From Streptomyces sp. NRRL S-350 (GTDB lineage Bacteria; Actinomycetota; Actinomycetes; Streptomycetales; Streptomycetaceae), in contig NZ_JOHO01000037.1 of assembly GCF_000719705.1 (NCBI RefSeq), forward strand, positions 1 to 64,000: a stretch of 64,000 nucleotides of DNA, read 5' to 3'. Position numbers and translations under genes: made by a program. The notes below the pieces were generated by a model. It searched no databases and was not told the DNA's origin. It saw only the letters and a program-made list of their open reading frames with translations. Positions 7,211-16,301 of this stretch are shown in pieces. How positions within the stretch are numbered: the stretch's first letter is position 1; the number at the start of each line of letters is the position of its first letter.

Positions 7211-9040
7211 ATGAACCCTTACCCTCCGATCGCCGAGCACGGGGTCATCGGCGACCTGCAGACCGCCGCGATCGTGTCCACCGACGGTGACATCGACTGG
7301 TGGTGCACCCCCCGGTTCGACTCCCCCAGCCTCTTCGCCTCACTGCTGGACCATGCCAAGGGGGGCCGCTGCAAGCTCGCCGTCGACCAGGAATCGGTGC
7401 CCGACGCCCAGGTGAAGCAGCTCTACCTGGCCGGCACGGCCATCGTGATCACCCGCTTCCTCGCCCCGCAGGGAGTGGCGGAAGTCGTCGACTTCATGCC
7501 CCCCGACACCTCCTCGACCCCCAGCGACCAGCACCGGATCATCCGCACGGCCCGGGTGGTGCGCGGAAGGGTGCCCTTCCTGCTGGAGTGCCGGCCCCGC
7601 TTCGACTACGGCCGCGCCGCGCACCGCCTCACGCTGGCGGACGAACGCAACGCGGTACTCCGAGGTCCGGACCGGGAACTGTGCGTGCAGGCCACCGAGC
7701 CGGTCGTCCTCCGCCCGGACGGCTCCGACGTCACCGCGCGGTTCACCCTGGGCGCCGGAGAGATGGCCACCGTGCTGCTGACCTCCCGCTCGCCGGACGG
7801 CCCGTTGCCCCCCGCGCCCAGTGACGCGGACACCGTCGCCGCCTTCGACGCCTGCCGGAAGTTCTGGTACGACTGGATCAAGTCATCGAACTACCGGGGC
7901 CGTTGGCGCCAGATGGTGGACCGCTCGGCGATCACGCTCAAGCTGCTCAGCTACCACCCGAGCGGCGCGCTGATCGCCGCCGCGACCATGGGACTGCCGG
8001 AACAGGTCGGTGGCGAGCGGAACTGGGACTACCGCTACACCTGGATCCGGGACGCCTCGCTCTCCGTCCACACCCTCATCGGCCTGGGCTTCCGTGACGA
8101 GGCCCTGGCCTTCCGCCGGTGGGTCCGCGACCGGATCGAGAGCGCGGGCGCGAGCGGGGAACGACTCCAGATCATGTACCGCATCGACGGCGACCCGCAC
8201 CTGACCGAGGAGTCCCTCCCCCAGTGGGAGGGCTACCGCGGCTCGTTCCCGGTGCGGGCCGGAAACGCCGCCGCCGACCAGCTCCAGCTCGACATCTACG
8301 GCGAGGCCGCCTACGCGTTCGGCGCCGACGAGAGCGACATGGGGGCGCTGCGCGGCTGGGAGGCCTTCCGTCGGCTCGTGGACTGGCTGACCGAGCAGTG
8401 GGACCGCCCGGACGAGGGCATCTGGGAAACCCGCGGCGGGCGCCAGGACTTCACCTACAGCCGCCTGATGTGCTGGGTGGCCTTCGACCGCGCCGTCCGC
8501 CTCGCCCGGAAGTTCGCCCGCCCCGCGGACCTGACCCGCTGGACCTCGGAACGCGACGACATCCTGCGCCAGATCCTGCAACGCGGATGGAGCCCCAAGC
8601 GCGAAGCCTTCACCCAGCACTACTCCACCGACGTCCTGGACGCCTCGCTGCTGCTCATGCCCAAGGTCGGCTTCCTCTCCCCCACCGACCCGTCCTGGCT
8701 GTCCACGCTCGACGCCATGAACGAGGAACTGGTCCAGGACAGCCTGGTCTACCGCTACGACCCGGCCGCCTCCCCCGACGGGCTGAGCGGCTCCGAGGGC
8801 ACCTTCAACCTCTGCTCCTTCCTCTACGTCGAGGCACTGGCCCGGGCGGGCCGGGTCGACCAGGCCCGCTACGCGTTCGACAAGATGCTCACCTACGCCA
8901 ACCACGTCGGCCTGTTCGCCGAGGAGATCGGCCCCTCCGGAGAGCAACTGGGCAACTTCCCGCAGGCGTTCACCCATCTCGCGCTCATCGACGCGGCGGT
9001 CGCCCTCGACGAGGCACTCGACCGCCAAGGGGCCGCCTGA
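7211..9040 (+). CDS. glycoside hydrolase family 15 protein
   Basis: The 609-residue enzyme starts at ATG 7211 behind GGGGAG. An N-terminal trehalase-like domain (about 1-210, opening IAEHGVIGDLQTAAIVSTDGDIDWWC) precedes the (alpha/alpha)6 barrel. Barrel landmarks are NWDYRYTWIRDASLSVHTL near residue 275, GIWETRGGRQDFTYSRLM with the probable acid Glu near 405, and EEIGPSGEQLGNFPQAF near 575 with the probable base Glu. Members are glucoamylases, glucodextranases or alpha,alpha-trehalases. The absence of a signal peptide suggests an internal alpha-glucan or trehalose substrate. The promoter element hints at stress control. The exact substrate cannot be read from sequence. Confidence 0.92.
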   Translation: MNPYPPIAEHGVIGDLQTAAIVSTDGDIDWWCTPRFDSPSLFASLLDHAKGGRCKLAVDQESVPDAQVKQLYLAGTAIVITRFLAPQGVAEVVDFMPPDTSSTPSDQHRIIRTARVVRGRVPFLLECRPRFDYGRAAHRLTLADERNAVLRGPDRELCVQATEPVVLRPDGSDVTARFTLGAGEMATVLLTSRSPDGPLPPAPSDADTVAAFDACRKFWYDWIKSSNYRGRWRQMVDRSAITLKLLSYHPSGALIAAATMGLPEQVGGERNWDYRYTWIRDASLSVHTLIGLGFRDEALAFRRWVRDRIESAGASGERLQIMYRIDGDPHLTEESLPQWEGYRGSFPVRAGNAAADQLQLDIYGEAAYAFGADESDMGALRGWEAFRRLVDWLTEQWDRPDEGIWETRGGRQDFTYSRLMCWVAFDRAVRLARKFARPADLTRWTSERDDILRQILQRGWSPKREAFTQHYSTDVLDASLLLMPKVGFLSPTDPSWLSTLDAMNEELVQDSLVYRYDPAASPDGLSGSEGTFNLCSFLYVEALARAGRVDQARYAFDKMLTYANHVGLFAEEIGPSGEQLGNFPQAFTHLALIDAAVALDEALDRQGAA

Positions 9041-9096
9041 CCCCACCGTGAGCGGTGGCCCGACGGGCCTCCGAGGAGTCCGAAAGGAAACGGCGC

Positions 9097-9243
9097 GTGA
9101 CTTCGCTTCCCCGCCCGGTACGGCGCCGCACGAACCTGCTGCCGTCCTACGGAGTCACGATGATCCGCCCGGCCTCGTCCGACGGGTCGGACGGCGGGTC
9201 GGACGACGGGTGGGACACAGCCGAGGAGAGGAACCGGGAATGA
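9097..9243 (+). CDS. possible 48-residue leader ORF coupled to the MFS gene
   Basis: GTG 9097 has AAAGGAA upstream, and the frame runs with G/C-rich third positions to TGA 9241-9243. This stop overlaps the MFS start as ATGA. The product is basic at first (LPRPVRRR) and then carries a DGSDGGSDDG repeat. Its position suggests translational coupling. No family is recognised and expression is unproven. Confidence 0.3.
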   Translation: MTSLPRPVRRRTNLLPSYGVTMIRPASSDGSDGGSDDGWDTAEERNRE

Positions 9244-10649
9244 CCGGCACAGTCACCGCCCCCGCCGCCACCGGACGCCGCGTGCTGATCCCCCTGGCAC
9301 TCGCCCAGTTCATCTGCAGCTTCGCCGGCTCCAGCATGAACGTGATGATCAATGACATCAGCACGGACCTGGGCACCAGCGTCCAGGGCGTCCAAGTGGC
9401 CATCACCGTCTTCCTGTTGGTGATGGCCGCCCTGATGATCCCCGGCGGCAAGCTCACCGACCGGTGGGGCCGCAAGCGCTGCCTGATGGCCGGTCTCATC
9501 ACCTACGGAGTCGGCGCCGTGCTGAGTGCGGCCGCGCCCGGACTCGGTGTCCTCATCCTCGGCAACTCCATCCTGGAAGGCGTCGGCACGGCTCTGCTGA
9601 TCCCCCCGGTGTACATCCTGACCACGCTGCTGTTCACCGGTACCGCCGCCCGCGCCCGCGCCTTCGGGACCATCATGGCCCTGGGCGGTATCGGCGCGGC
9701 AGCGGGGCCGCTCCTCGGCGGTGTGCTCACCACCGCCGTCGACTGGCGGGCCAACTTCGCCTTCCAGGCCGTGATCGTGGGCCTCATCGTGCTGCTCACC
9801 CGCAAGCTGGAGGATCCGCTCCCGGCCGACCCCACCCGACCGTTCGACACCGTCGGCGCCGTCCTGTCCGCGGCCGGCCTGATCCTGCTGGTCACCGGAA
9901 TCCTCGCCGCGGACAACAACACCTGGCTGATGATCGCCCTCCTCCTGGCCGGCGCGGCCGTGCTGGCAGGCTTCTTCCGCTGGATCCGCCGGCTGGAACG
10001 CGCCGGACGCGAACCGCTGCTGGCGACCAGCCTCTTCCACAACCGCACCTCGAACCTCGGCCTGGTGACCCAGAACGCCCAGTGGCTCGTCCTGATGGGC
10101 GTCTCGTTCACCGTCGGCGCCTACCTCCAGGTGGTCCGTGGCTACAGCGCCATCGCCACCGGGGGGGTCTTCACCTCCGCCACCGTCGGCCTCCTCGCCA
10201 CCTCGCTCGCCGCCGAACGCCTGGCCGAGCGCCGCGCCCAGCGCACCCTGATCGTGACGGGTTTCGCCACCACCACCGTCGGCATCCTCGTCCTGCTCCT
10301 CCTGGTACGCGCCGTCGACTCCGTCTGGGCCTTCACGCCCGGGCTCCTGCTGATCGGACTGGGCATCGGCCTGATGCTCACCCCCTCGGTCAACATCGTG
10401 CAGTCCGCCTTCCCCGACAGCCGTCAGGGCGAGATCTCCGGACTCTCCCGCAGCGTCTCCAACCTCGGCTCCTCGATCGGCACCGCCGTCGCCGGCACCA
10501 TCCTGGTCGCCGAACTCACCCGGAACAGTTACGCGGTGGCCACGGCGGTGCTGGCGCTCTGCGGTGTCATCGGGCTCTGTGCGGCGCTGTTCCTGCCCCA
10601 CGACCGGGCCACGGCGGCGCACGCGCCCGCGCCCGGCCGACACCGGTGA
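9240..10649 (+). CDS. MFS drug:H+ antiporter-like transporter
   Basis: The 469-residue protein starts at ATG 9240 behind GAGGAGAGG. It has about 14 hydrophobic segments, as in the DHA2 group. The loop after helix 2 reads GGKLTDRWGRKRC, the family A motif. After helix 4 comes GNSILEGVGTALLIPPVYIL, like the antiporter motif of multidrug exporters. It probably exports hydrophobic compounds using the proton gradient. No adjacent regulator is seen, but a possible 48-residue leader frame overlaps its start. Confidence 0.88.
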   Translation: MTGTVTAPAATGRRVLIPLALAQFICSFAGSSMNVMINDISTDLGTSVQGVQVAITVFLLVMAALMIPGGKLTDRWGRKRCLMAGLITYGVGAVLSAAAPGLGVLILGNSILEGVGTALLIPPVYILTTLLFTGTAARARAFGTIMALGGIGAAAGPLLGGVLTTAVDWRANFAFQAVIVGLIVLLTRKLEDPLPADPTRPFDTVGAVLSAAGLILLVTGILAADNNTWLMIALLLAGAAVLAGFFRWIRRLERAGREPLLATSLFHNRTSNLGLVTQNAQWLVLMGVSFTVGAYLQVVRGYSAIATGGVFTSATVGLLATSLAAERLAERRAQRTLIVTGFATTTVGILVLLLLVRAVDSVWAFTPGLLLIGLGIGLMLTPSVNIVQSAFPDSRQGEISGLSRSVSNLGSSIGTAVAGTILVAELTRNSYAVATAVLALCGVIGLCAALFLPHDRATAAHAPAPGRHR

Positions 10650-10887
10650 ACACGACTCCGCGCACCGGGTCCCACCGGGTTCCCGGGTGACCGAGCGGCC
10701 CTGCGCGTGCAGACCGGAGGCCGACTCCGCCCCGGGGCCTTGCGCCGAACGGCGGCCCGCCCGAAATGCCGCCCACCGCGGCATCGCCCAGTCTTGGACC
10801 TGATCGGAAGTGCCCGTACGGGGAGCGGCCCCCGGTGGCGAGCCGCAGCGGCGGCCCGGCTGCCGACACCGACGCGAGGAGAGCGGA

Positions 10888-11778
10888 GTGGCGCGACAGC
10901 GTGGTCACCCCAGCCGCGCCGACCGGCTCCGCGCCGGATCCGCCTGGCTGCAGGGCCGCACGGTCACGCTGCGTGATGCCCCGTTCCCGCGCCGGCTCGC
11001 GGCGCAGCTGCTCCACATCCACGTCCTGGACACCGCCACCCGCCTCGCGGCGCAGACGTTCCTGACGGCCGTACCGGTGCTGTTCGTGATGGCCGCCTTC
11101 ATGCCCCAGGAGGTGCGCAACAGCGTCTCCGACTCCCTGCGCACCGTCCTGGGCCTCCAGGGCGCCTCGCTCGACGACGTCAAGCAGGTGCTCCGGCCCA
11201 GCGGCCAGAGCGGGACCACCGACGCCTTCGGAGCCGTCGGGATCCTGGTGACGCTGCTGTCGGCGACGAGCTGCAGCCGCATCCTGCAACGCCTGTGCGA
11301 GCGGTCCTGGCACCTGCCCCACCTGTCGGGACGGCTGGCGGCGTGGCGGTGGCTCACCTGGCTGCTGGTGTGGCTCGCCGCGCTGGTCATCCAGGGGAAG
11401 GTGCGGGAGGGGTTCGGCGCGGGCGAGGCGCTCGGGATCGTCCTCTACCTGGTCACCGCCGTGCTGCTCTGGTGGTGGACGCAGCACCTGCTGCTCGGCG
11501 GCCGCGTCCCCTGGCCGCCGCTGTTGCCGGGGGCGGTGCTGACCGGTGCCGGACTGACGGTGCTCGCCGGGGCGGCGCAGCTTTACGTGCCCCGTTCGCT
11601 GAACCGCAGCGTGGCCCAGTTCGGCCCGCTCGGTCTCGTCTTCACCCTGCTCAGCTGGCTGATCGTGGTGTTCACGGCCGTCACGCTCGGTATCGGCATC
11701 GGGTACGTGGTGGCGGGCCAGGGCCGGCTGGCCCGGCTGCTGGGGACTCCGGAGCCGGGCGCGGAGCACGAGGAGTGA
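10888..11778 (+). CDS. YihY/BrkB-like membrane protein
   Basis: The 296-residue protein starts at GTG 10888 with GAGGAGA five bases upstream; the upstream in-frame region is not protein-like. Six membrane segments are spread over residues 45-270. Features fitting the YihY/BrkB family are the early TATRLAAQTFLTAVPVLFV helix, the middle helix FGAVGILVTLLSATSC and the late FGPLGLVFTLLSWLIVVFTAVTLG. The family was once called RNase BN by mistake, and its function is unknown. It is probably monocistronic, before the LuxR gene. Confidence 0.75.
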   Translation: MARQRGHPSRADRLRAGSAWLQGRTVTLRDAPFPRRLAAQLLHIHVLDTATRLAAQTFLTAVPVLFVMAAFMPQEVRNSVSDSLRTVLGLQGASLDDVKQVLRPSGQSGTTDAFGAVGILVTLLSATSCSRILQRLCERSWHLPHLSGRLAAWRWLTWLLVWLAALVIQGKVREGFGAGEALGIVLYLVTAVLLWWWTQHLLLGGRVPWPPLLPGAVLTGAGLTVLAGAAQLYVPRSLNRSVAQFGPLGLVFTLLSWLIVVFTAVTLGIGIGYVVAGQGRLARLLGTPEPGAEHEE

Positions 11779-12001
11779 GGCCGCCCGGCGGCGGTCACCG
11801 CGGGTGACGGGAGCCCCCGCCGGACCCGTTCGGCCCGGGCCCTGCGGCTGCGATCCGGGCCCGTCCGGCCGGGGACGGCCGGACCGGGCGGCCCCACCGG
11901 CGGGACCGCCCGCCCCGTTGCCGGGCCCGGCCGGGTCGGAAAGGATGGGAATCGTCCGTGATCCGCGCCGCCCGCGCGCCGCCCTCCCTGAGGTGAGCAC
12001 C

Positions 12002-14734
12002 ATGGCCCTCAGCCCAGCCCTCGGGCTCCCTGCCCGCCCGGTGAACGGCGCTCGACGCGGCCCCGCCCCGACGTCTCCGGCTCCCCGGATACCCGGCGGC
12101 GAACCGGTGCTCGCGGCCCGCTTCGCCGTGCCCGCGACGCCGGAGACGTTCGTCCGAAGACCGCGCCTGGCCGACCGGCTCACCGAAGGCCTGCGGACGC
12201 CCCTCGTGTTGGTGAACGGCCCCGCGGGCGCCGGAAAGACCCTGCTCGTCGCCGACTGGCTGACCACGGGGCCACCGCCCGGCTCCGCGGTCTGGCTCAC
12301 CGTGGAGCGGGAGGACAACGCACCCGGGGTCTTCTGGGCCTACCTGCTGGAAGCCGCCCGGCACCACGGCGTCGTCCTGCCGGACGACATCGGCCGTCCC
12401 TCCCGGGCCGACGAGGTCGATCACTCGCTGCTGGCCCGGCTCGCCGCCCACCTGAGCCTCCTGCCGGAACCCGTGGTCCTGGTGCTCGACGAGTTCGAGC
12501 ACGTGTCCTGCGGCGAGGTGGCCGACGGACTCCAGTTCCTGCTCGCCCACGCCGGCTCCGGCCTGCGCCTGGTGCTGATCAGCCGGACGGAGCCGCTCCT
12601 GCCGATCCACCGGTACCGGGCCTCCGGCGGGGTCACCGAGGTCCGGGCCGCCGACCTCGCCTTCCGACCGGAGGAGGCCGCCGCGCTGCTGCGCCGACAC
12701 GGTCTGGACCTCCCCGCGGAGAGCTCCCGCTCACTGACCGAGCGGACCGGCGGCTGGGCGGCCGGTCTGCGACTGTCGGCCCTGGCCGCCCAGGGCGCCG
12801 CGGATCCGGCGGCCCACCTGGAGGAGTTCGAGCCCGGCCGGAGCACGGTCGCGGACTTCCTGCTCGCCGAAGTCCTCGACACCCAGCCCGCCGAGACCCA
12901 GGACCTCCTTCTGCGGACGAGCGTCCTGGAGCGGATCCACCCCGAGCTCGCGGACGCCCTGACCGGCCGGACGGACGGCGCGCGGATCCTCGCGGCCCTC
13001 GCTCGCGCCAACGCCTTCGTCGAGCCCGTCGGGCACTCCTGGTACCGGTGCCACCCGCTCTTCGCCGAAGTCCTGCGCGTCCACCTGGCGGCGCGGAGCC
13101 CGGGGCTGGAGCGGGAGCTCCACCGCGGGGCCGCCCGGTGGCTGGCCGGGGCGGGGCGGCTCACGGACGCGCTGCCGCACGCCGCCGCGGCCGGCGACTG
13201 GGCGTTCGCCGCGCAGCAGGTCGTCGACCACCTGGCCATCGGCCGGCTGTTCACCGGCCGCGACGCGGAGCGGCTGGACGCCCTGTTCGCCGGGATGGCC
13301 CCCGACGTGCGGGGCCCGGCCCCGGAGCTGCTCCGGGCGGCACGCGACCTCGCCCACCACGACGTGGACAGCGGTTTCGAACACCTCCGGCACGCCGAGG
13401 CGCTTCTGGCCCGGCAACCCGGTGAGGACGACTCGGCGGCACTGCTCACCGCGGCCCAGCTGCGGGTGCTGGCGGGCCGCCTGCTCGGTTCGGCCGCCCT
13501 GGCCCGGGCCGCCGCCGAACAGGCGGAACGGTGGGAGGAGCGCGTTCCGCCCGAACTGCTGGCCGAACACCCGGAGTTGCCCGCGCTGCGGCTCAACGAC
13601 CTCGGCTCGGTGCTGCTCTGGGAGGGCAGCCTGGCAGCCGCCGGCGCGGCGTCGACGGCCGCGGCGAGGACGGCCGACGGGGCCACCACCGCCGGTCCGC
13701 GGCAGGAAGCACTCGCCCGCCTCGCCTTGATCGATCTGCTCGACGGGCGGCCGGGCCGGTCCGAGGCCCGCCTGCGGAAGGCGGCGGCCGAAGCCGAACG
13801 CGCCGGCCTGCCGCCGGTCTCCCGCACCGGGGTCGGCCGGCTCGTGCAGGCCGCGCTCGCCGTCGACCGCGGGGACCTGTCCGCGGCGCGCGCGGCGGTC
13901 GACCGGGCCGCCGGGTCGACGGGGGTCTGCCCCGACCCCGCGGTCGCCGCCGGACTGGCGATCGTCCGGGCGAGGATCCTGCTGGCCGGCGGCCACGCCC
14001 GCGCGGCCGTCGACGCGCTCGGTCCGCTGGCGGAAGGCGGTCCGGCCCGCGCCGGAGCACCGCCCCGCTGGGTGACGGAGGGTGCGGCCCTGGTCCTCTC
14101 GGCCGCGCACCTCGCCGACGGTGATCCGGCCGCGGCCCTGGAGGTGCTGGAACGCGGTGGTGCCGACAGCCCGGAGTGCGCCGTCGCCGCCGCACGCGCC
14201 CACCTCGCGGCCGGCGACCACCGCAGCGCCCTGCGGGTCCTGGAGCCGATCCCCGACCACGACGGTCACGGGCCCGCGGTCACGGTCCGGGTCCTGCTGG
14301 CCAGGTCGCAGGTTGCCGCCGCCCTCGGCGACGAGGTCGGTGCGCTGCGTCTGCTCGCCCGCGCCCTCACGGCCGCCCGGCCGGAGCAGGTGCGACGACC
14401 GTTCCGGGAGGCCGGGCCGTGGCTGCGGCGGCTGATCCGCACCCGGCCGGCGCTGGTGGACTCCCACGGCTGGCTCCCCGCCGACCTCCTGCCGGGCCTG
14501 CCGGCCACCGGAGGCCGGGACGCCGCGCCGCCGGATCCGGTGGAGCCGCTGAGCGGCCGCGAACTCGACGTCCTGGAACAGGCGGCCCACATGCTGTCCA
14601 CCGACGAGATCGCCGCGGAGCTGTTCCTCTCGGTGAACACGGTCAAGACCCACCTCAAGAGCATCAACCGGAAGCTCGCCGTCTCCGGTCGCAGCAGAGC
14701 CGTTCGGCGGGCGCGGGAGCTGCGGCTGATCTGA
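12002..14734 (+). CDS. LuxR-type regulator with STAND ATPase (MalT/LAL-like)
   Basis: This 910-residue regulator starts at ATG 12002, nine bases after GAGG; GTG 11993 is an in-frame alternative. Walker A G-P-A-G-A-G-K-T is at 73-80 and Walker B VLVLDEFE near 163. A winged-helix region follows, then a long Ala-rich TPR-like helical repeat region (about 400-810). The C-terminal LuxR HTH (about 848-905) reads LSGRELDVLEQAAHMLSTDE and VNTVKTHLKSI. Such proteins bind an inducer, hydrolyse ATP and activate target promoters. A GTCACC-GCG-GGTGAC palindrome at 11794-11808 lies in its leader. Nearby targets are unknown. Confidence 0.9.
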   Translation: MALSPALGLPARPVNGARRGPAPTSPAPRIPGGEPVLAARFAVPATPETFVRRPRLADRLTEGLRTPLVLVNGPAGAGKTLLVADWLTTGPPPGSAVWLTVEREDNAPGVFWAYLLEAARHHGVVLPDDIGRPSRADEVDHSLLARLAAHLSLLPEPVVLVLDEFEHVSCGEVADGLQFLLAHAGSGLRLVLISRTEPLLPIHRYRASGGVTEVRAADLAFRPEEAAALLRRHGLDLPAESSRSLTERTGGWAAGLRLSALAAQGAADPAAHLEEFEPGRSTVADFLLAEVLDTQPAETQDLLLRTSVLERIHPELADALTGRTDGARILAALARANAFVEPVGHSWYRCHPLFAEVLRVHLAARSPGLERELHRGAARWLAGAGRLTDALPHAAAAGDWAFAAQQVVDHLAIGRLFTGRDAERLDALFAGMAPDVRGPAPELLRAARDLAHHDVDSGFEHLRHAEALLARQPGEDDSAALLTAAQLRVLAGRLLGSAALARAAAEQAERWEERVPPELLAEHPELPALRLNDLGSVLLWEGSLAAAGAASTAAARTADGATTAGPRQEALARLALIDLLDGRPGRSEARLRKAAAEAERAGLPPVSRTGVGRLVQAALAVDRGDLSAARAAVDRAAGSTGVCPDPAVAAGLAIVRARILLAGGHARAAVDALGPLAEGGPARAGAPPRWVTEGAALVLSAAHLADGDPAAALEVLERGGADSPECAVAAARAHLAAGDHRSALRVLEPIPDHDGHGPAVTVRVLLARSQVAAALGDEVGALRLLARALTAARPEQVRRPFREAGPWLRRLIRTRPALVDSHGWLPADLLPGLPATGGRDAAPPDPVEPLSGRELDVLEQAAHMLSTDEIAAELFLSVNTVKTHLKSINRKLAVSGRSRAVRRARELRLI

Positions 14735-14761
14735 CCTCAGGACCGCGGCGCGGAGGGGTGC

Positions 14762-15742
14762 TCAGTCCTGCCGGGCACCGTTCCCGGGCCGCCCCCGGGC
14801 CGCCCGGGAGGGGCTGGTCCGGTGGGAACGGAAGGAGTACCAGCCGGCGACCACCGTGCTCAACCCGAGCAGCAGCAGGAACATCGCGAGCAGAGCGTTG
14901 TCGGCGACCCGCACCCCGGTGAGCAGGACGACCACCACCGCCCCCGCCGTGGTCAGGCACGCCAGCCCGGTCCGCAGCACCACCAGGAGCAGGCCGGGAC
15001 GCAGCACGGACCTGTTCCGGGTGCGGACCTCCTCCGCTTCGGCGTCCGCCAACCCGAACCGGAGGAGGGCGCGGTCCGCGAGCTGCGTGGTGGCGCGACG
15101 GTACATCTCGGCGCAGGCGGGCACCCAGACGAACGGGATGACCGTCCCGACGACCATCAGCACCCCGATGCCGGTCCAGCCCAGCCACTTGCGCACCCGG
15201 CCCCGCGTCGAGGTGTCGGGGGCCACCAGGCCGATCAGGTACGCCTGGCGGCGGACGACGGCCGCCCAGGAGCCCCCGCTCGTGCCGCCCGGACCAGCCG
15301 CTGCTGCGCTCCGCAGGGCCTCCCTCGCCGCCTCGGGCGTCCGATGCACCCCCTGCACCAGCAGGACCTCCACCACCGCGTCGTCACCGCAGGGATCGAC
15401 ACCGGCCAGGGCGCCCAGCTCCAGCACCATCCGCAGCTGGGCGAGCAGAGCGGCGACGAAGGCGACCGGCAGCAGGAGCACGAAGGGGCCGCCGAGGAAG
15501 GAGCCGTCCACCACTGACCGGCGCACCCCCCGGCTGACGACCCGCTCGGTGATTTCCTCGCGGGCGGCCCCCGCCCGCTCCGACGCGCGTGCTTCCGTCG
15601 TCGTGGCGGCCGCCTGGGGCCCGAGGTACTCCACCGCGAGGGCGGCCAACCGCTCGGGCATCCGGGCGGGGTCCGCGCGAACCGTCCGCAGCACGTCCAC
15701 CAGACCGGGCTGCCGTCGCCGCGCACTCTCCGCTCCGCCCAT
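14762..15742 (-). CDS. membrane protein, function unknown
   Basis: The 326-residue protein starts at ATG 15742. A cytoplasmic N-terminal region (1-95) is followed by a hydrophobic pair near 98-125, a soluble stretch containing VLLVQGVHRTPEAAREALR, and four helices after residue 185. The segment FVWVPACAEMYRRATTQLADRA and the Arg-rich RTRNRSVLRPG loop are probably cytoplasmic. I know no named family. It is divergent from the second SHOCT gene, with inverted repeat site 3 only 48 bases upstream, and convergent with the LuxR gene. Confidence 0.6.
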   Translation of the reverse strand: MGGAESARRRQPGLVDVLRTVRADPARMPERLAALAVEYLGPQAAATTTEARASERAGAAREEITERVVSRGVRRSVVDGSFLGGPFVLLLPVAFVAALLAQLRMVLELGALAGVDPCGDDAVVEVLLVQGVHRTPEAAREALRSAAAAGPGGTSGGSWAAVVRRQAYLIGLVAPDTSTRGRVRKWLGWTGIGVLMVVGTVIPFVWVPACAEMYRRATTQLADRALLRFGLADAEAEEVRTRNRSVLRPGLLLVVLRTGLACLTTAGAVVVVLLTGVRVADNALLAMFLLLLGLSTVVAGWYSFRSHRTSPSRAARGRPGNGARQD

Positions 15743-15789
15743 CAGTCGCAGGATAACCCCGTCGATCAGGGGGCGCGCCGGGCGCGGAT

Positions 15790-15835
15790 TCACCCGGTCC
15801 GGGTGATGCCGGGGCGCACCGGAGGCCGGTACATG
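15790..15835 (+). promoter_or_regulatory. shared 17-bp inverted-repeat promoter element, site 3
   Basis: TCACCC-GGTCC-GGGTGA (15790-15806) has perfect 6-bp arms and is followed by TGCCGGGG. A TACATG hexamer begins 23 bases after the repeat (15830-15835), as a weaker -10 candidate than at sites 1 and 2. The element lies between the divergent membrane and SHOCT genes. Confidence 0.5.
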
Positions 15836-15895
15836 GACGGTAGACAAGTGACTGCCACGACCTCCGGGGCAGTCCTCGATGTCAGGAGGCCCGCG

Positions 15896-16297
15896 GTGGA
15901 CTACCCGCTGCTCGACATCTTCTTCACGACCATGTGGATCTTCCTGTGGATCATGTGGTTCTTCCTCCTGTTCCGTGTCTTCGGAGACCTGTTCCGTGAC
16001 GACACGCTGACCGGCTGGGGGAAGGCCGGCTGGACCGTCTTCGTGCTCGTCCTGCCGTTCCTCGGCGTGTTCGTGTACCTGATCGCGAGGGGCAAGGGCA
16101 TGGGCAGGCGCGAGCACCAGCAGGCGGCCGAGGCGGAGCAGCAGTTCCGCAGCTACATCCGGGAAACCGCCGCCGGCGCCCCGGCCTCCGCCAACACCGA
16201 TCACGTCGACGAACTGGCGCGTCTCGCCGACCTCAAGAGCCACGGCGACATCACCGACGACGAGTACCGGCGCGCCAAGGAGAAGGTGCTCGCCTGA
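15896..16297 (+). CDS. PLDc_N/SHOCT membrane protein
   Basis: The 133-residue protein starts at GTG 15896 because AGGAGG lies six bases upstream; longer frames lack such a site. Two membrane helices span residues 1-60: the first holds YPLLDIFFTTMWIFLWIMWF and the second WTVFVLVLPFLGVFVYLIARG. This is the PLDc_N-type hairpin common in streptomycete stress proteins. A C-terminal SHOCT domain (about 100-133) contains ELARLADLKSHGDITDDEY. It is probably a membrane-anchored oligomerising protein of unknown role. It is convergent with the hydrolase gene, only four bases apart. Confidence 0.85.
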   Translation: MDYPLLDIFFTTMWIFLWIMWFFLLFRVFGDLFRDDTLTGWGKAGWTVFVLVLPFLGVFVYLIARGKGMGRREHQQAAEAEQQFRSYIRETAAGAPASANTDHVDELARLADLKSHGDITDDEYRRAKEKVLA

Positions 16298-16301
16298 CCG
16301 T

